A DNA stretch of 64,000 nt from the NCBI GenBank assembly GCA_951812925.1, contig OX638370.1:110808897-110872896 (forward strand). The letters run 5' to 3'. Positions 39,101 through 51,100 of this stretch are shown here, one piece after another (the stretch's first letter is position 1; each line of letters opens with the position of its first letter). A program made the position numbers and the translations under genes. The stretch comes from Calliopum simillimum (taxonomy: Eukaryota; Arthropoda; Insecta; Diptera; Lauxaniidae). The notes below the pieces were generated by a model, which had not been told where the DNA came from, did not search any database, and saw only the letters and a program-made list of their open reading frames with translations.

Positions 39101-42100
39101 ATTCTCGTACACGTGGCTGCCGTAGAGTTGTTGCTGACTTTCTTCTGATTTTTTACATGTGATGCTAGCATGATCGCGTGATTGCTTTGCTATTGGTTTC
39201 TATGAATATGTTTTATTATTATATGTAAACATGAATATGAAAAAAAATGTTAGGATTAATATTTTTTTTGAGGAAAATATTGATCCTTACATCCCCCTCC
39301 TACTTAGGGGAATGAAACTGCACGGTTACTTCCGATATGCAGATTCGTGATATGGCTTTACCTCACCGATATAGACTGTCCGGACGTGAGAGTCACCCTC
39401 TTTCCGTACCTGGAGAATTACGGGGGAAGCATAGGCTACAACTTGGTATGGCCCTTCGAACTTTGGTGCTAATTTTGCTGCAAAATTATCAGCTGCCTTG
39501 GAGAGATGATGCTGCTTCAGCCATACCTTTTCGCCTATTTTTGGGGACCACGCCCTCTTCCTCAAGTTATAGTGTTTTGCCTGATCTTGCGCTGCTTTTT
39601 CCATATTTCTCTTGACCATGAGGAAAACATCTTTTAAGGTGGTTTCTTTTTCTTGCAGTGTTTGTGATGGTCTGCCGGTTCCGAGTGTTACTTCGTCAAA
39701 GAGAGTACCGGGGAGTCTTGGTTCCCTTCCTTGTATAAGAAACGCCGGGCTGAAGCCAGTAGAGGCAGCGATTGACGTGTTGAAGGCAAGGGATATCTCC
39801 GGGAGATGTTCGTCCCAGGATTTTTGTGATGGGCCCGTATACTGCGCTATCATAGTTTTTATGGTCCTGTTGACTCTTTCTGTTGGGTTTTCTTGGGGTG
39901 TATAGGGGGCGGTGAATTGTTGCCGTACTCCTAAGGTGGATAAATATTTCCGGAACTCTTTACTTGTGAATTGAACGCCGTTGTCAGTCACCAGGACTTT
40001 TGGTACGCCAAATCGTGCTATGATACGTTCCCTGAATGCCTTTTTAAGGCTGGCGCTGGTTGCTTTACGCAATGGCACGATTTCTGTCCACTTGGAAAAT
40101 TTATCGAAAAACACCAGTAACATACTGTTGCCATGTGATGAGCGTGGAAGGGGTCCAATAAAATCCGCGCAGAGAATTGCCCAGGGCTCCTCTGCGATCT
40201 GGGATAACATTTTCCCGGCTGCCTTCTGCTGGCTTACTTTAAATTGTTGGCAATTTAAACATCCTCTCACGTAGCGTTTCACATCCCTAAACATGCCTGG
40301 CCAGTAGTACTTATTTGCCACTCTAGCGAGGGTTTTATGGGTTCCCATGTGACCTGCTCCTGGCTGGTCATGATTTTCTTTTAGTACTCTATCCCTCAGA
40401 TAGGATGGGACACACAGTTTCCAGGATATGCAGCCTTCATCTTCAGTGGGGTGTGAAATGTGGCGATATAGTTGATCATTTTCGATGGTGTATTCTGGGA
40501 ACTTGCTTGGTTCTGTTCTCACGTCGTTGAGTTTTTTCTTCCACCATGAGCATTGTGGGGTCGCTTGTTGGTTTGTCGTGATTTGTCCTAGAGTTTCGAC
40601 TGGTTCTCGGGATAAGGCGTCGGCTAGAACGTTGAGTTTTCCCTTGCGATATTGTACTTCAAAGTTGAACTGCTGCAGCTCAAGGGCCCATCGTGCAATC
40701 CTTCCAGACGGACTTTCTATTGAATTCAGCCATTTTAAAGACAGGTGATCAGTGATTACGATGAATTTATATCCTTCTAAATAAGGGCGCATTTTACGAA
40801 TGCCCCATATTATGGCCAGACATTCTTTTTCCGTGGCTGAATAATTGGCTTCGGCTCCGTTGAGGCGTCTGCTTGCAGAGGCTATGACTCGTTCTATACC
40901 GCCGATTTGCTGCGTTAATACGGCACCTAGCCCATAATCGCTAGCATCAGTCTGTAGTACAAATGTCTTCGTGAAATCTGGGCAGGCTAAAACAGGGGCT
41001 TCTGTTAACTTTTGTTTTAGTTCCTTGAAGGCTTCCTCTTGTTCGGTACCCCACGTCCATCGTTTCCCTTTCTTAAGCAGTGACGTTAAGGGTAGTACCA
41101 CTTTTGCGAATTCAGGAACAAATCGCCTGTACCACGATGCTATTCCTAGGCAACGGCGCAACTCACGCAAATTGGTAGGTGACTTTAGCTGCTGTATAGC
41201 GGAAATCTTTTCGGGATCGGTGTGGATGCCGTGATTGGTAACCAGGTGGCCAAGGTATTTTATTTCCTTCTTAAAGAAATCACATTTCTCGGTGTTAATT
41301 TTAAGATTCGCCGCCTTTAAACGTGAGAGTACTTTTCGTAGGTTTATTTTGTGTTCTTCGAGTGTTCTTCCTGTTACAATGATGTCGTCCAGGTATGCAA
41401 AAGCATATGGTTCCATATCTGGCCCTATCACTTGGTCTAGGGCTCGTTGAAAAGTTGCTGGGGCTGAATGTAGCCCAAATGGCATGACTCGCCACTGGAA
41501 AAGTCCTCGTCCAGGAACAGTGAAAGCGGTATACTGTTTACTTTCCGGGCTCATAGGAATTTGCCAATAGCCATTTTTCAAATCTATGCTGCTGATGTAT
41601 TCTGCGTCTCGAAGACGATCCAGAATATGACCTATGCGGGGTAGTGGATATGCATCTGGGACAGATTTAGCATTGAGTTGCCGATAGTCCACGCAAAGTC
41701 TCCATTTTCCATTTTTCTTTTTGACAAGCACTATGGGCGCACTGTGAGGGCTGTGGGATGCTTCGATGTTACCCTGGCTTAGTAATTCATCGATTTCCTT
41801 ATCGATTATTTCTTGCATTGCAGGATTTCTGGGGAAGTATCTTTGTTTTATTGGTTGTTCGTCACGCATTATAATTTTGTGTGCTGTGATGTTTGACGTT
41901 CCGTGTATACTTTCGAATTTTGGCAGTTCTTCTCTCAGAAACTGATCTATCTCTTCTTCTTCGGTGGGCTTATTTACACGCATGGTTGTTATAAGCGGTG
42001 GTTGCGTTGTGGTGTTGCCTGAGTTCCACAGGGAGATTTGTTTATTGCCAATCGTGATCGTGGTGTTCATTCGCGTTAAATAATCCATTCCAAGGATTAA

Positions 42101-45100
42101 GTCATCTATGGCGTCTGTCAGTATGAGGAGTTTTAATCTGCATGTGTTGTTGCCTAACGCAATATTTGTTTCTAGTGTTTGTTGAATTATTTTTGTGGTT
42201 CCATCGGCGAGTTGTATAGTGATGTCAGTGCTGGCAATGTTTTCCCTGGTTGCTAATTTTCTTGCCAGGCTTATTTTAATAAAACTCCTAGTGGCTCCTG
42301 TGTCGATAGTTGCCATTACAGGTGCATTCTCAAGGATGACAGGCGCTAGGATGTGGTTGTCTTTAATGACTAATGACGCTGCATTGGACGAGGGAAAGCT
42401 GGTTCGATTGGCCCCGACTGCCCTCGGTCTTGGCGGCGGCCTGCGTCGTTTCCCGAATTTTGTCTGCAGCATTCGTATGTCCTGAGACCTCTGCGTCCGC
42501 ACTCCCAGCAGAACAATATTTGTGGATTTCGGCACTCTCGAGATAGGTGCCCCTGCTGTCCACAACGTCTACAGGCGACGCGGGGGTTGATCGGCTCATC
42601 ATTGACTTCGTTAGCAGCTCGGTGTCGTTCCATTCTTGGTGTTTGTCTAGCAGTGTGCTGGTTTCTTCGAGATTGAATATCTTCAAAATCTCCGCTGAGT
42701 TTTATAAGTTCGTCCAAGGTTTCAAAGTCCCTTCGCCTAATGTAGAACTGATAATCCTCATGACAATTGCGATAAATTCGTTCTAGCTTTTGTTTTGGTG
42801 TAAGTTGTGAGTGTCGCATTAAGCTTTGTAATTGTATTACATAGTCCTTAAATTTTTCGCTGCTTCGCTGCGTCCGCTGGCGTATCTCATCCTCTAAATT
42901 TTCGAAGAATCGCGGTGGCAGGAAAAATGTAAGGAAATCAGCTCTGAAGTCCTCCCATTCGCTCCACTGTTTATTGTTGTTGCGAAACCATATCAATGCT
43001 TTGTCCTTCAGCAATTCAGGCATAGTTCTTGGTAGCAAATCCCTGTTGAGACCATAGGTGTCAGTGAGTTCTTCCACTCTTTCGATGAAGCTCATTGGAT
43101 CCCTACCACCATCGTATTTTAGGGACCATTTGCGCACCTGGTCAATCATTGTAGGATAATTGGCTTGGAGAAACGTTGGCGTATTCTGGTGCGAACTAAG
43201 GGAAGGAGCTGTTGGCACTGTTAACGATGGCTGAGATGTGATAGCCGGGGCTGTGTCTAGTGTTTGTGGCTTTTGCTGCTGTGGAGTGGGTGTGGTACTG
43301 CGTGCGTGTTTAATTTCTAATTCTTGAAGTCGTTCAATGTGTTCTTGAGTGTGTTCTTCTTCTGAAATGAAGGCTGCCAAGCGTTTCCTTAGTTCATCGA
43401 CGGTACCGGTGCTGGTGAGTCCAAATTCGGTCGAGTATGTTTCTAGGTCTTCCTTCCGCAAGGAATAAACCCATGTGCAGCGTAATGTTGCTTTAATTTT
43501 TGTCATCGTGGTGATTTTATATTATTTTTTTTTTATTTTACTCTCTTCTATATTTGTTTGTTTGAACCACTAGGGTCCCTGCTCGGGCGCCACTTGTAAC
43601 GAACTCCGGTTTCCCCGGTTTTATAGCTGGGATATACTCAGCCTTTCCAAGATTCAAGGTCCGTTTCAAGATAGAAGAGAGTTAGTTTCGTGTTTTAATT
43701 ATTATATTTTATTGGTGGTTTTGACCAGGTTTTATAAATTTACAATTCAAGTTTTGTTACAATATTAGTTTTCTTACTTTCAGCTTTATATAATTCAATT
43801 TTATTCTTAACAATGTATAAAATAAACTTAGTAATAATTATCTAATTATTCAGTGGATTTAGCGTTATATAATCCAATTCGGTTTCTAAAAATAGTAATA
43901 ATCTAGGCTTGGTTCTTCAAGCGGAGTGATTCACGAAGTATCTGATTCCCAGGGGCGATCTGGGACAAGAGAGCGAGAGGTAGAAATTGGCTTCGATGTT
44001 CGCGGTTAACGTATACTTAGAATATAGACGAGTTCGTTGAATAGCTTAGTTAAAGAATTATTGTATTATGTATTGTAGAGTGTCCGAGTTGAGACATGAG
44101 AATATTAGACTGTCGACCAACAAGTCTGAGGTCTAATAAAAGACTAGGGCGATCTAGGACAAGAGAAAGCAAGTGCGGTAGAATGTCCGAGTTGGGACAC
44201 GGGAGTATTAGATTGTCGACCAACATGTCTGAGATCTAATAAAAGCCGAGGGCGATCTGGGACAGGAGAAATCAAGCGAAGTAGAATGTCCGAGTTGGGA
44301 CACGGCAGTATTAGACTGTCGACCAACAAGTCTGAGGTCTAATATAAGACGAGGGCGATCTGGGACAAGAGAACTCAAGTGAAGTAACACGTCCGAGTTC
44401 GGACACGAGAATATTAAACTTGTCGACCAATAAGTCTGAGGTTTAATAAAAGCCGAGGGCGATCTGGAACAAGGGAAATCAAGCGAAGCAAAACGTCCGA
44501 GTTGGGACACGAGAGTATTAAACTTGTCGACCAATAAGTCTGAGGTTTAATAAAAGCCGAGGGCGATCTGGGACAAGAGAAATCAATTTAAGTAAAACGT
44601 CCGAGTTTGGACACGAGAGTATTAAACTTGTCGACCAATAAGTCTGAGGTTTAATAAAAGCCGAGGGCGATCTGGGACAAGAGAAATCAGTTGAAGTAAA
44701 ACGTCCGAGTTTGGACACAAGAGTATTAAACTGGTCGACCAACAAGTCTGAGGTTTAATAAAAGCCTAGGGCGATCTGGGACAAGAGAAACCAAGCGAAG
44801 CAAAACGTCCGAGTTGGGACACGAGAGTATTAAACTTGTCGACCAATAAGTCTGAGGTTTAATAAAAGCCGACGGCGATCTGGCACAAGAGAAAGCAAGT
44901 GAAGTAAAACGTCCGAGTTTGGACACGCGAGCGAAGTCAAGAGAAAATTAGTTGATCGACGAAAATGTCTGAACAACTAACGAGAGTACAGAGTGTAGCT
45001 ATCAAGAGCAGTTAGCCGATCGACGAAAATGTCTGAACGCTAACGAGAGTGCAAGGTAGGCAGTGAAATCACTGCCAGAGCTCTTGCTCCTGTGGCTGCT

Positions 45101-48100
45101 CAAGCCAGACTGATTTTGTATGGCCAGCAAACTGCTATTTATATCAAAAAATGTATAGCGGCTACCAACAATTTCATTTCTGGCACGTGTTGTATGCATG
45201 ATCTGCATTCTGATGTTTTGTTGTTGCTTGTTGTTTTCCAAAATTCTACACATGGTTAGCGGTGGCTGCTGCAGCATTGTTGTTGGTTGTTTATCCAATT
45301 CTCGTACACGTGGCTGCCGTAGAGTTGTTGCTGACTTTCTTCTGATTTTTTACATGTGATGCTAGCATGATCGCGTGATTGCTTTGCTATTGGTTTCTAT
45401 GAATATGTTTTATTATTATATGTAAACATGAATATGAAAAAAAATGTTAGGATTAATATTTTTTTTGAGGAAAATATTGATCCTTACAAAATGTAGAAAC
45501 AATTGTCTTTCAGGACTTTATATGCAATAGTTTTTTGGTCAAAAAGATTCAAATGTACCGTTTTTTGACTTCATTTTAAAAAAATAATCAACTAGGTTTT
45601 CATTCAGAGCAGATTTCGAAACTTAGAAATAGTAAACCGTTTCGTGAGACATTTTCATAAAACATCATTTTGATTGAGGATAGGTGAAACTAGTACAAAT
45701 GAAATCCCGAAAACCGATTTTTTCCATATGTCCATCATACTTATTGACTCTTCAAGACAACTTGGCTCTGTAGTTTGTTTCGATGAGAAGAACACTCTTT
45801 GGTGCTCTAGAAACTAAAAGTTTTTTTTTTAACAAAATCTATTTTTTGAGATAGATCGGTAGATCTGTGGTGTATCTAAAACACGTTACATAAACCAAAA
45901 AAACCGGTTTTTTTCTTATGCTTTTTGCATGGACACCTCACAATCATTATGGAATTTTATTCTATCAAACATTTTGTGCCACTTTCACACTAAATGGTAA
46001 AATTATATTTTGGCTCCAAGCTAGAAAATGCTGTACATTGAACCGGGTTGAAATTTAGATTCATCACGAATCCTACTCAAAAGTTAGAGGGACTCTTTAA
46101 ACCGATATCTGCATATTTTTTTTTTTTTTTTTTTTTCATTCTGTGAAAAACCAATGGAGCATTTTTGATTTTACTAAAGGCCTATCTTGGCTCAAAAATA
46201 TCATAACTTTTTTCATTAGAAAATGGATACCCAAGAGTGTATTAGATTTAAAGACTACATTCATTTTTAGAAAAGTTTTGGCGTTGAAATTTTTTTTTTT
46301 TTTTTTTGTTGGCATAGATACGAGGGGCACTACTTATATTTCGGGAACTGGCAACACTAATGTCAATAGCTAAAAAAGTTTGACATTTTTTAGCATAAAC
46401 GTACTCACAACGTTTTGAACTGATAATGCAAGATCGTCATGTGACATACCGTGAGATAGAGGCATCCTTGGGTTATAGTTCCACTCCAATACATTTGATT
46501 TGCATTAACATTTACATATTGTAAAAAACGTTTGTTCTCGTTGGAAACCCCATAATTTATAATTCGCTCAAAAAAAGCTCGCATCGTTTGGTGTAAGGAA
46601 ATGATTAAAAAATTCGACCGTGGTGCTTCAAAAGATGTGTATAAGATCGTGACAGGTGTCAAATCATGGATATATGCGTATGAGCCGGAAACAAAACAGC
46701 AATCGACCGTGTGGGTATTCCAAGACGAGCTAAATCCAACAAAAGTTGTTCGTGGAAGAAGCACAGCGAAGCAAACGGTCGCCTGTTTCTTCGGCCGAAT
46801 GGGTCGTGTGGCCACTGTTCTGCTTGAGCAACGTAGGACGTTCAATCCTGAGTGGTACTCGACCATTTGTTTGCTGGAAGTCTTCGGAGAAATTCATAAA
46901 ACCAACCCCCGAAGACGAATCATTCTCCATCATGACAATGCGAGCTCTCAGACATATCGTGAATGACTTCTTCTTGTACCCGAACATCAAAGGTAAACTG
47001 CGTGGTCAACAATTTACGAGCGCCAAAGAAGCAGTTGAAGCGTTCAAAAACCATGTTTTGGAGGTGTCTCAAGAGGAATAAGAAAACTGCTATGACAAAT
47101 GGTTTGAACGACTGCAAAAGTATATTGATCATCAAGGGGAATATTTTGAAAAACAATAAAGCCATTTTCAATTAAAAATGTTTGTTATTATTTGCTATTC
47201 CCAAAATATAAGTAATGCCCTTCTGAAAAATTCATACGTATTTTTTGGACAATTCTAAGCATTTTTTGCCAAATACACTTTTTTTCTTAGATGCCTTGTT
47301 TTTGCGTAAAAAATCGTTTTTTTGGATTCGGTTGCGGGATTATTTTATTTTGCTTCATACAAAATTGACCAGGTCAACTGTACATCCCTGACTTTTACTT
47401 TAAAATTAAAAATTCAAAAAGACCACAAACTCGTTTGGATTTTATGCTGAGGCTTACCCTATTCGTGTTGAATTTTTGCATCATAAACAAAAAATTTGCA
47501 TTTTAAAACAAACAACGAAAAACACCGACTACTGATGTAACTCCCGCTGTTGCAGTTGCAGTAGTTGTGCGGTAGGTTGTTTATTTCGTTGCTTTTATTG
47601 TTATTGCGATTGTTGTTGTTATTGTTATTGTTGTTCTTACAGTAGTTAGTATTCATGAGTTTCTCAGTTATGTGAGCAACTGACTGAATTTTATACGTAC
47701 CACCACCCATTTCATATACCCCATTACCATCTTGCATGAAGTCAGCAAATGGACTCCATTTATGCCATTCCTTCCTTCCTATTATTTTTCCATTTTTCCC
47801 ATTTAATGTTGCTTTTTATTTTCTGCATCGTAGTGTGTTCACTTTCTTCTCATATTGCATATTTATTGCTTTTTTCACTATTTTATTATTTATCAAAATG
47901 TGATTTCTTTGTTTTTCTTTTATTTTTATTTTCATTTTTTCTACATATAGTCTTACAACAACATCGAGTCCAGTACCAGCAGGACATGCTGAATAATTTA
48001 TTTCAATGCACGTACTCTTAAACAATTCCCCCTTCAACAAAACTACCTATTCGTAATGCATATATACGTACTACTATTATTATTTTGTATTAATATTAAT

Positions 48101-51100
48101 TTCATAAAACTTAAGAAAATAATGTTTACTTTTAAGTAATTTTGTACATACCATTTGCAGATCAAATATATTTTGTATCAAAAGGTACAGAAGGCGATGA
48201 ATGTATTGTATTTTTGGAAATGATCATCGTAAAGTTTAATAACTTACTTAGACTCAGAAGGTTTTGTCATATTGAAACCCAGTTCAAAAATGTAGTTAAC
48301 GTCTGAAAATTTTTACTGCGTTGACTTGCTATGACTTTTGATGAACTTAGCCTCAACAACAGTGTAGTAATCGATCAACTCACTTCGATATTTCATAGTT
48401 CAAAAGTTAATTTGAACGGGCTTTTTACCCCCCAAGGGTTTTCCAATAGCGCTTGGTAGCCTTTGATAGTTCAAGGCGGCCATGTTGTTTTATTTGTTAT
48501 TGCAATAGTTGTTCTAAGATTTTGGAGGAGGATTATTCTGTCTTATTGGAAAACTCTTTATGCGAGGGGCACTACTTATATTTCGGGAACTGCCAACATT
48601 AATGTCAATAGCTAAAATTAGCCAACACCATAATAAAGTTGGACATTTTTTAGCATAAACGTACTCACAACGTTTCCATGTACAACTGCTATTTGTTTTG
48701 TTTTCAGTGAGTTAAGAAAACCAATTTGGCCAAAAAATGGAAATTTCAAGAAAAGGTTTTCGTTGGATTATTTTTTACAACTTTCGAAGTGGATTATGTC
48801 AACAAGAATGTGTCGATGAACTCAGTTCTTTGTATGGCGATAAAGCACCATCAAAGTTCGGTCACCTACGAATTCCGTGAAGGTTGTCCAAAATCGGTTG
48901 TTGTGCAAAAAAACATCAATAAAGTGCATGAACTGATAATGAAAGATCATCATGTGGCATATTGTGAGATAGAAGCATCCTTGCACATTAGTTTCACTCC
49001 AATACATTTGAAAAAAACGTTTGTTCTCGTTGGAAACCCCATAATTTTAAAATCGCTCAAAAAAAAGGCTCGCATCGTTTGGTGTAAGGAAATGATTAAA
49101 AAATTCGACCGCGGTGCTTCAAAAGACGTGTATAAGATCGTGACAGGTGACGACGAATCATGGATGTACGCGTATGAGCCAGAAACAAAACAGCAATCGA
49201 CCGTGTGGGTGTTCCAAGATGAGCTAAATCCAACAAAAGTTTTTCGTGGAAGAAGCATAGCGAAGCAAATGGTCGTCTTATTCTTCAGCCGAATGGGTCA
49301 TGTGGCCACTGTTCTGCTTAAGCAACGTAGGACGGTCAATTCTGAGTGGTACACGACAATTTGTTTGCCGGAAGTCTTCGGAGAAATTCGTAATACCAAC
49401 CCCCGAAGACGAATCATTCCCCATCATGACAATGCGATTTCTCACACATCTCGTGAAACAGTTGAATTTTTGAGCAGTCAAAACATCGAATTGATGACTC
49501 GTCTTCCGTACAGTCCTGATTTGGCATCCAATGACTCCTTTTTGTTCCTGAACATAAAAGGTAAACTGTGTGTCTCAAGAGAAATGGGAAAACTGCTATG
49601 GCAAATGGTTCGAACGAATGCAAAAGTGTATTGATCATCAAGGGAAATATTTTGAAAAACAATAAAGGTGTTTTCAATTAAAAATGTTTGTTACTATTTG
49701 CTATTTCCGAAACATAAGAAGTGCCCTACGTAGTTCAATAAATAGGACAATATTAACATCAAGTAGCGCAAAAAATTTAATGTTTAGAACAAAAGATTTG
49801 TACCGCAACAAAATTTTATTATCTAATTAACATATCCGAAAATTAAACTACCTACAGTTTTATTTTTGTAAATTAGACCGGGTCGAAATTGAGATTCATC
49901 CCGAAACTGACTCAAAAGTTAGAGAGACTCTTAAAAACGATATCTGCATCATTTTTTTTTTTTTTTTTTTTCATTCTGAGAAAAAGCAATGGACCGTTTT
50001 TGAATCCACTGAGGGCCTTTTTTGGCTAAAAAATTATGTTTTTTGGTCATAACTTTTTTTTTTCATTATAAAATGGATTCCATAAAATGTGCTCTAGAAA
50101 TAAAGATTATGTTATTATGTTTTGGATATATATAATAATCGGTGCCAAAAATCGAATTTTTTACGTTTTTCAATAACGAGGTCGAACAAACGATTTTTTA
50201 CTCAAAAGCACGGGAACTTACGAAAAAAGTTTGTACGGCAAAAATGCTTGAAATTATCCAAAGAATACGTGTGAATTTTTTCAGAATTTTTTGTGCTATT
50301 TTACATTTTTTCAAAACTTGGTCAAAAAAATAAAACATAGAAAAAAATTCCAAAAATTCTGAAAAAATGCACACCAATTTATTGACATTTTTTCGGTGAT
50401 GCATTGGTTTTAAGTAAACATAGCATTTTGCTGACAAACCAAAAATTAACCAAAAATTCTGAAAAAATGCACACGTATTCTTTGGATAATTTCAAGCATT
50501 TCTTGCCATGTACACTTTTTTTCGTAAGATGACTTGCTTTTGAGTAAAAAATCATTTTTTTGACCACTTAACTGAAAAACGTAAAAAAATCGATTTTGGG
50601 ATGCGAATATTATCTAAATCATTAAAAAAAATTTATAATTTTTAAACACCAAAATTTTTGCAAGAACATAATCTTTATTTCTAAAGAACCCTTGGCTATC
50701 CATTTTGTTATGAATTTTTATGATATTGTTCTTTAGAGTTCCTCTAACTCTTGAGTCGGTTTTGGATTTTATTTTGCTTCATACAAAATCGACCCGGTCT
50801 ATTGTATATACTTATTTTTCCAGACAAAGCCTTTCTTATCCATACGATATATAATAATAATTAAATCCAAATTGGCCTTGAGGTTTAGTTTTTTACACTT
50901 GTACTAAAATAGGGATTTCTATGAAACTGCAAACTATAAAAATGATTTGTTGAAACATATTTAATCTTTGGAATGTTAGCTTTTATTTATATACTACGAT
51001 GGTCTTGGTTCCCACTCTCCAACCATCCCTTCCAGTAACTGAAAGTCTACAAAACGACAATTTTTAAAAAGAAAAAAAATGAAAATTATTCAATTATATG

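Larger units (their letters stand above)
37398..45488 (-). mobile_element. Ty3/gypsy LTR retrotransposon, complete, young
   Basis: 8091 bp, inserted antisense in intron 11 of the receptor gene. It has two 1894-bp LTRs starting TGTAACGAAC and ending TTACA, a 4-bp AAAT target duplication (37394-37397 and 45489-45492), a PBS and PPT at the expected places, and uninterrupted gag and pol in a -1 relation. There is no env frame: the pol stop is ~34 bp from the 3' LTR. By eye the LTRs differ at one position (38027 versus 44224), implying a very recent insertion. Long LTRs plus a tRNA-Lys-type PBS recall the Osvaldo/Ulysses lineage (inference). Confidence 0.93.
46041..47376. mobile_element. CCGGGTCGA-ended family, copy 3, interrupted by a mariner
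   Basis: Left end ACCGGGTTGAAATTTAGATTC with CTCAAAAGTTAGAGGGACTC and CGATATCTGCAT. Right end TTGCTTCATACAAAATTGACC. About 905 bp of mariner (46321-47225) sits inside, so the host element itself is ~430 bp. The nested order gives relative ages: this element first, mariner later. Confidence 0.65.
35810..47950 (+). other. DH44 receptor intron 11 (12.1 kb to the first candidate last exon)
   Basis: The donor CG|gtaagt is clear. The intron contains a hAT-like element (36409-37165), the 8.1-kb gypsy element (37398-45488) and a CCGGGTCGA-family element carrying a mariner (46041-47376). 35820-36400 and 45489-46040 show only AT-rich sequence. If the 52329 exon is used, the intron is 16.5 kb. Confidence 0.6.

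Noticed and set aside
37947..39101. Minus-strand frames of 60-108 codons with the recurring phrase [15 protein letters not shown], in both LTRs
   Set aside because: They are read-through of the ~104-bp tandem array inside the LTR; they appear identically in both LTRs and begin at arbitrary units.
43575..43592. Primer site resembling those of vertebrate lentiviruses
   Set aside because: tRNA-Lys priming is also normal for insect gypsy elements; the Gag and Pol are gypsy-type and there is no env frame.
37366..45775. TTGTCTTGAAGAGTC (37366) facing GACTCTTCAAGACAA (45755) across the gypsy element
   Set aside because: The match is about 15 bp with nothing convincing beyond it, so I do not call an inverted repeat.
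47459..47737. Minus-strand frame with a poly-Asn run
   Set aside because: The Asn run is a TTG/TTA microsatellite in intron 11; flanking residues show no conserved feature.
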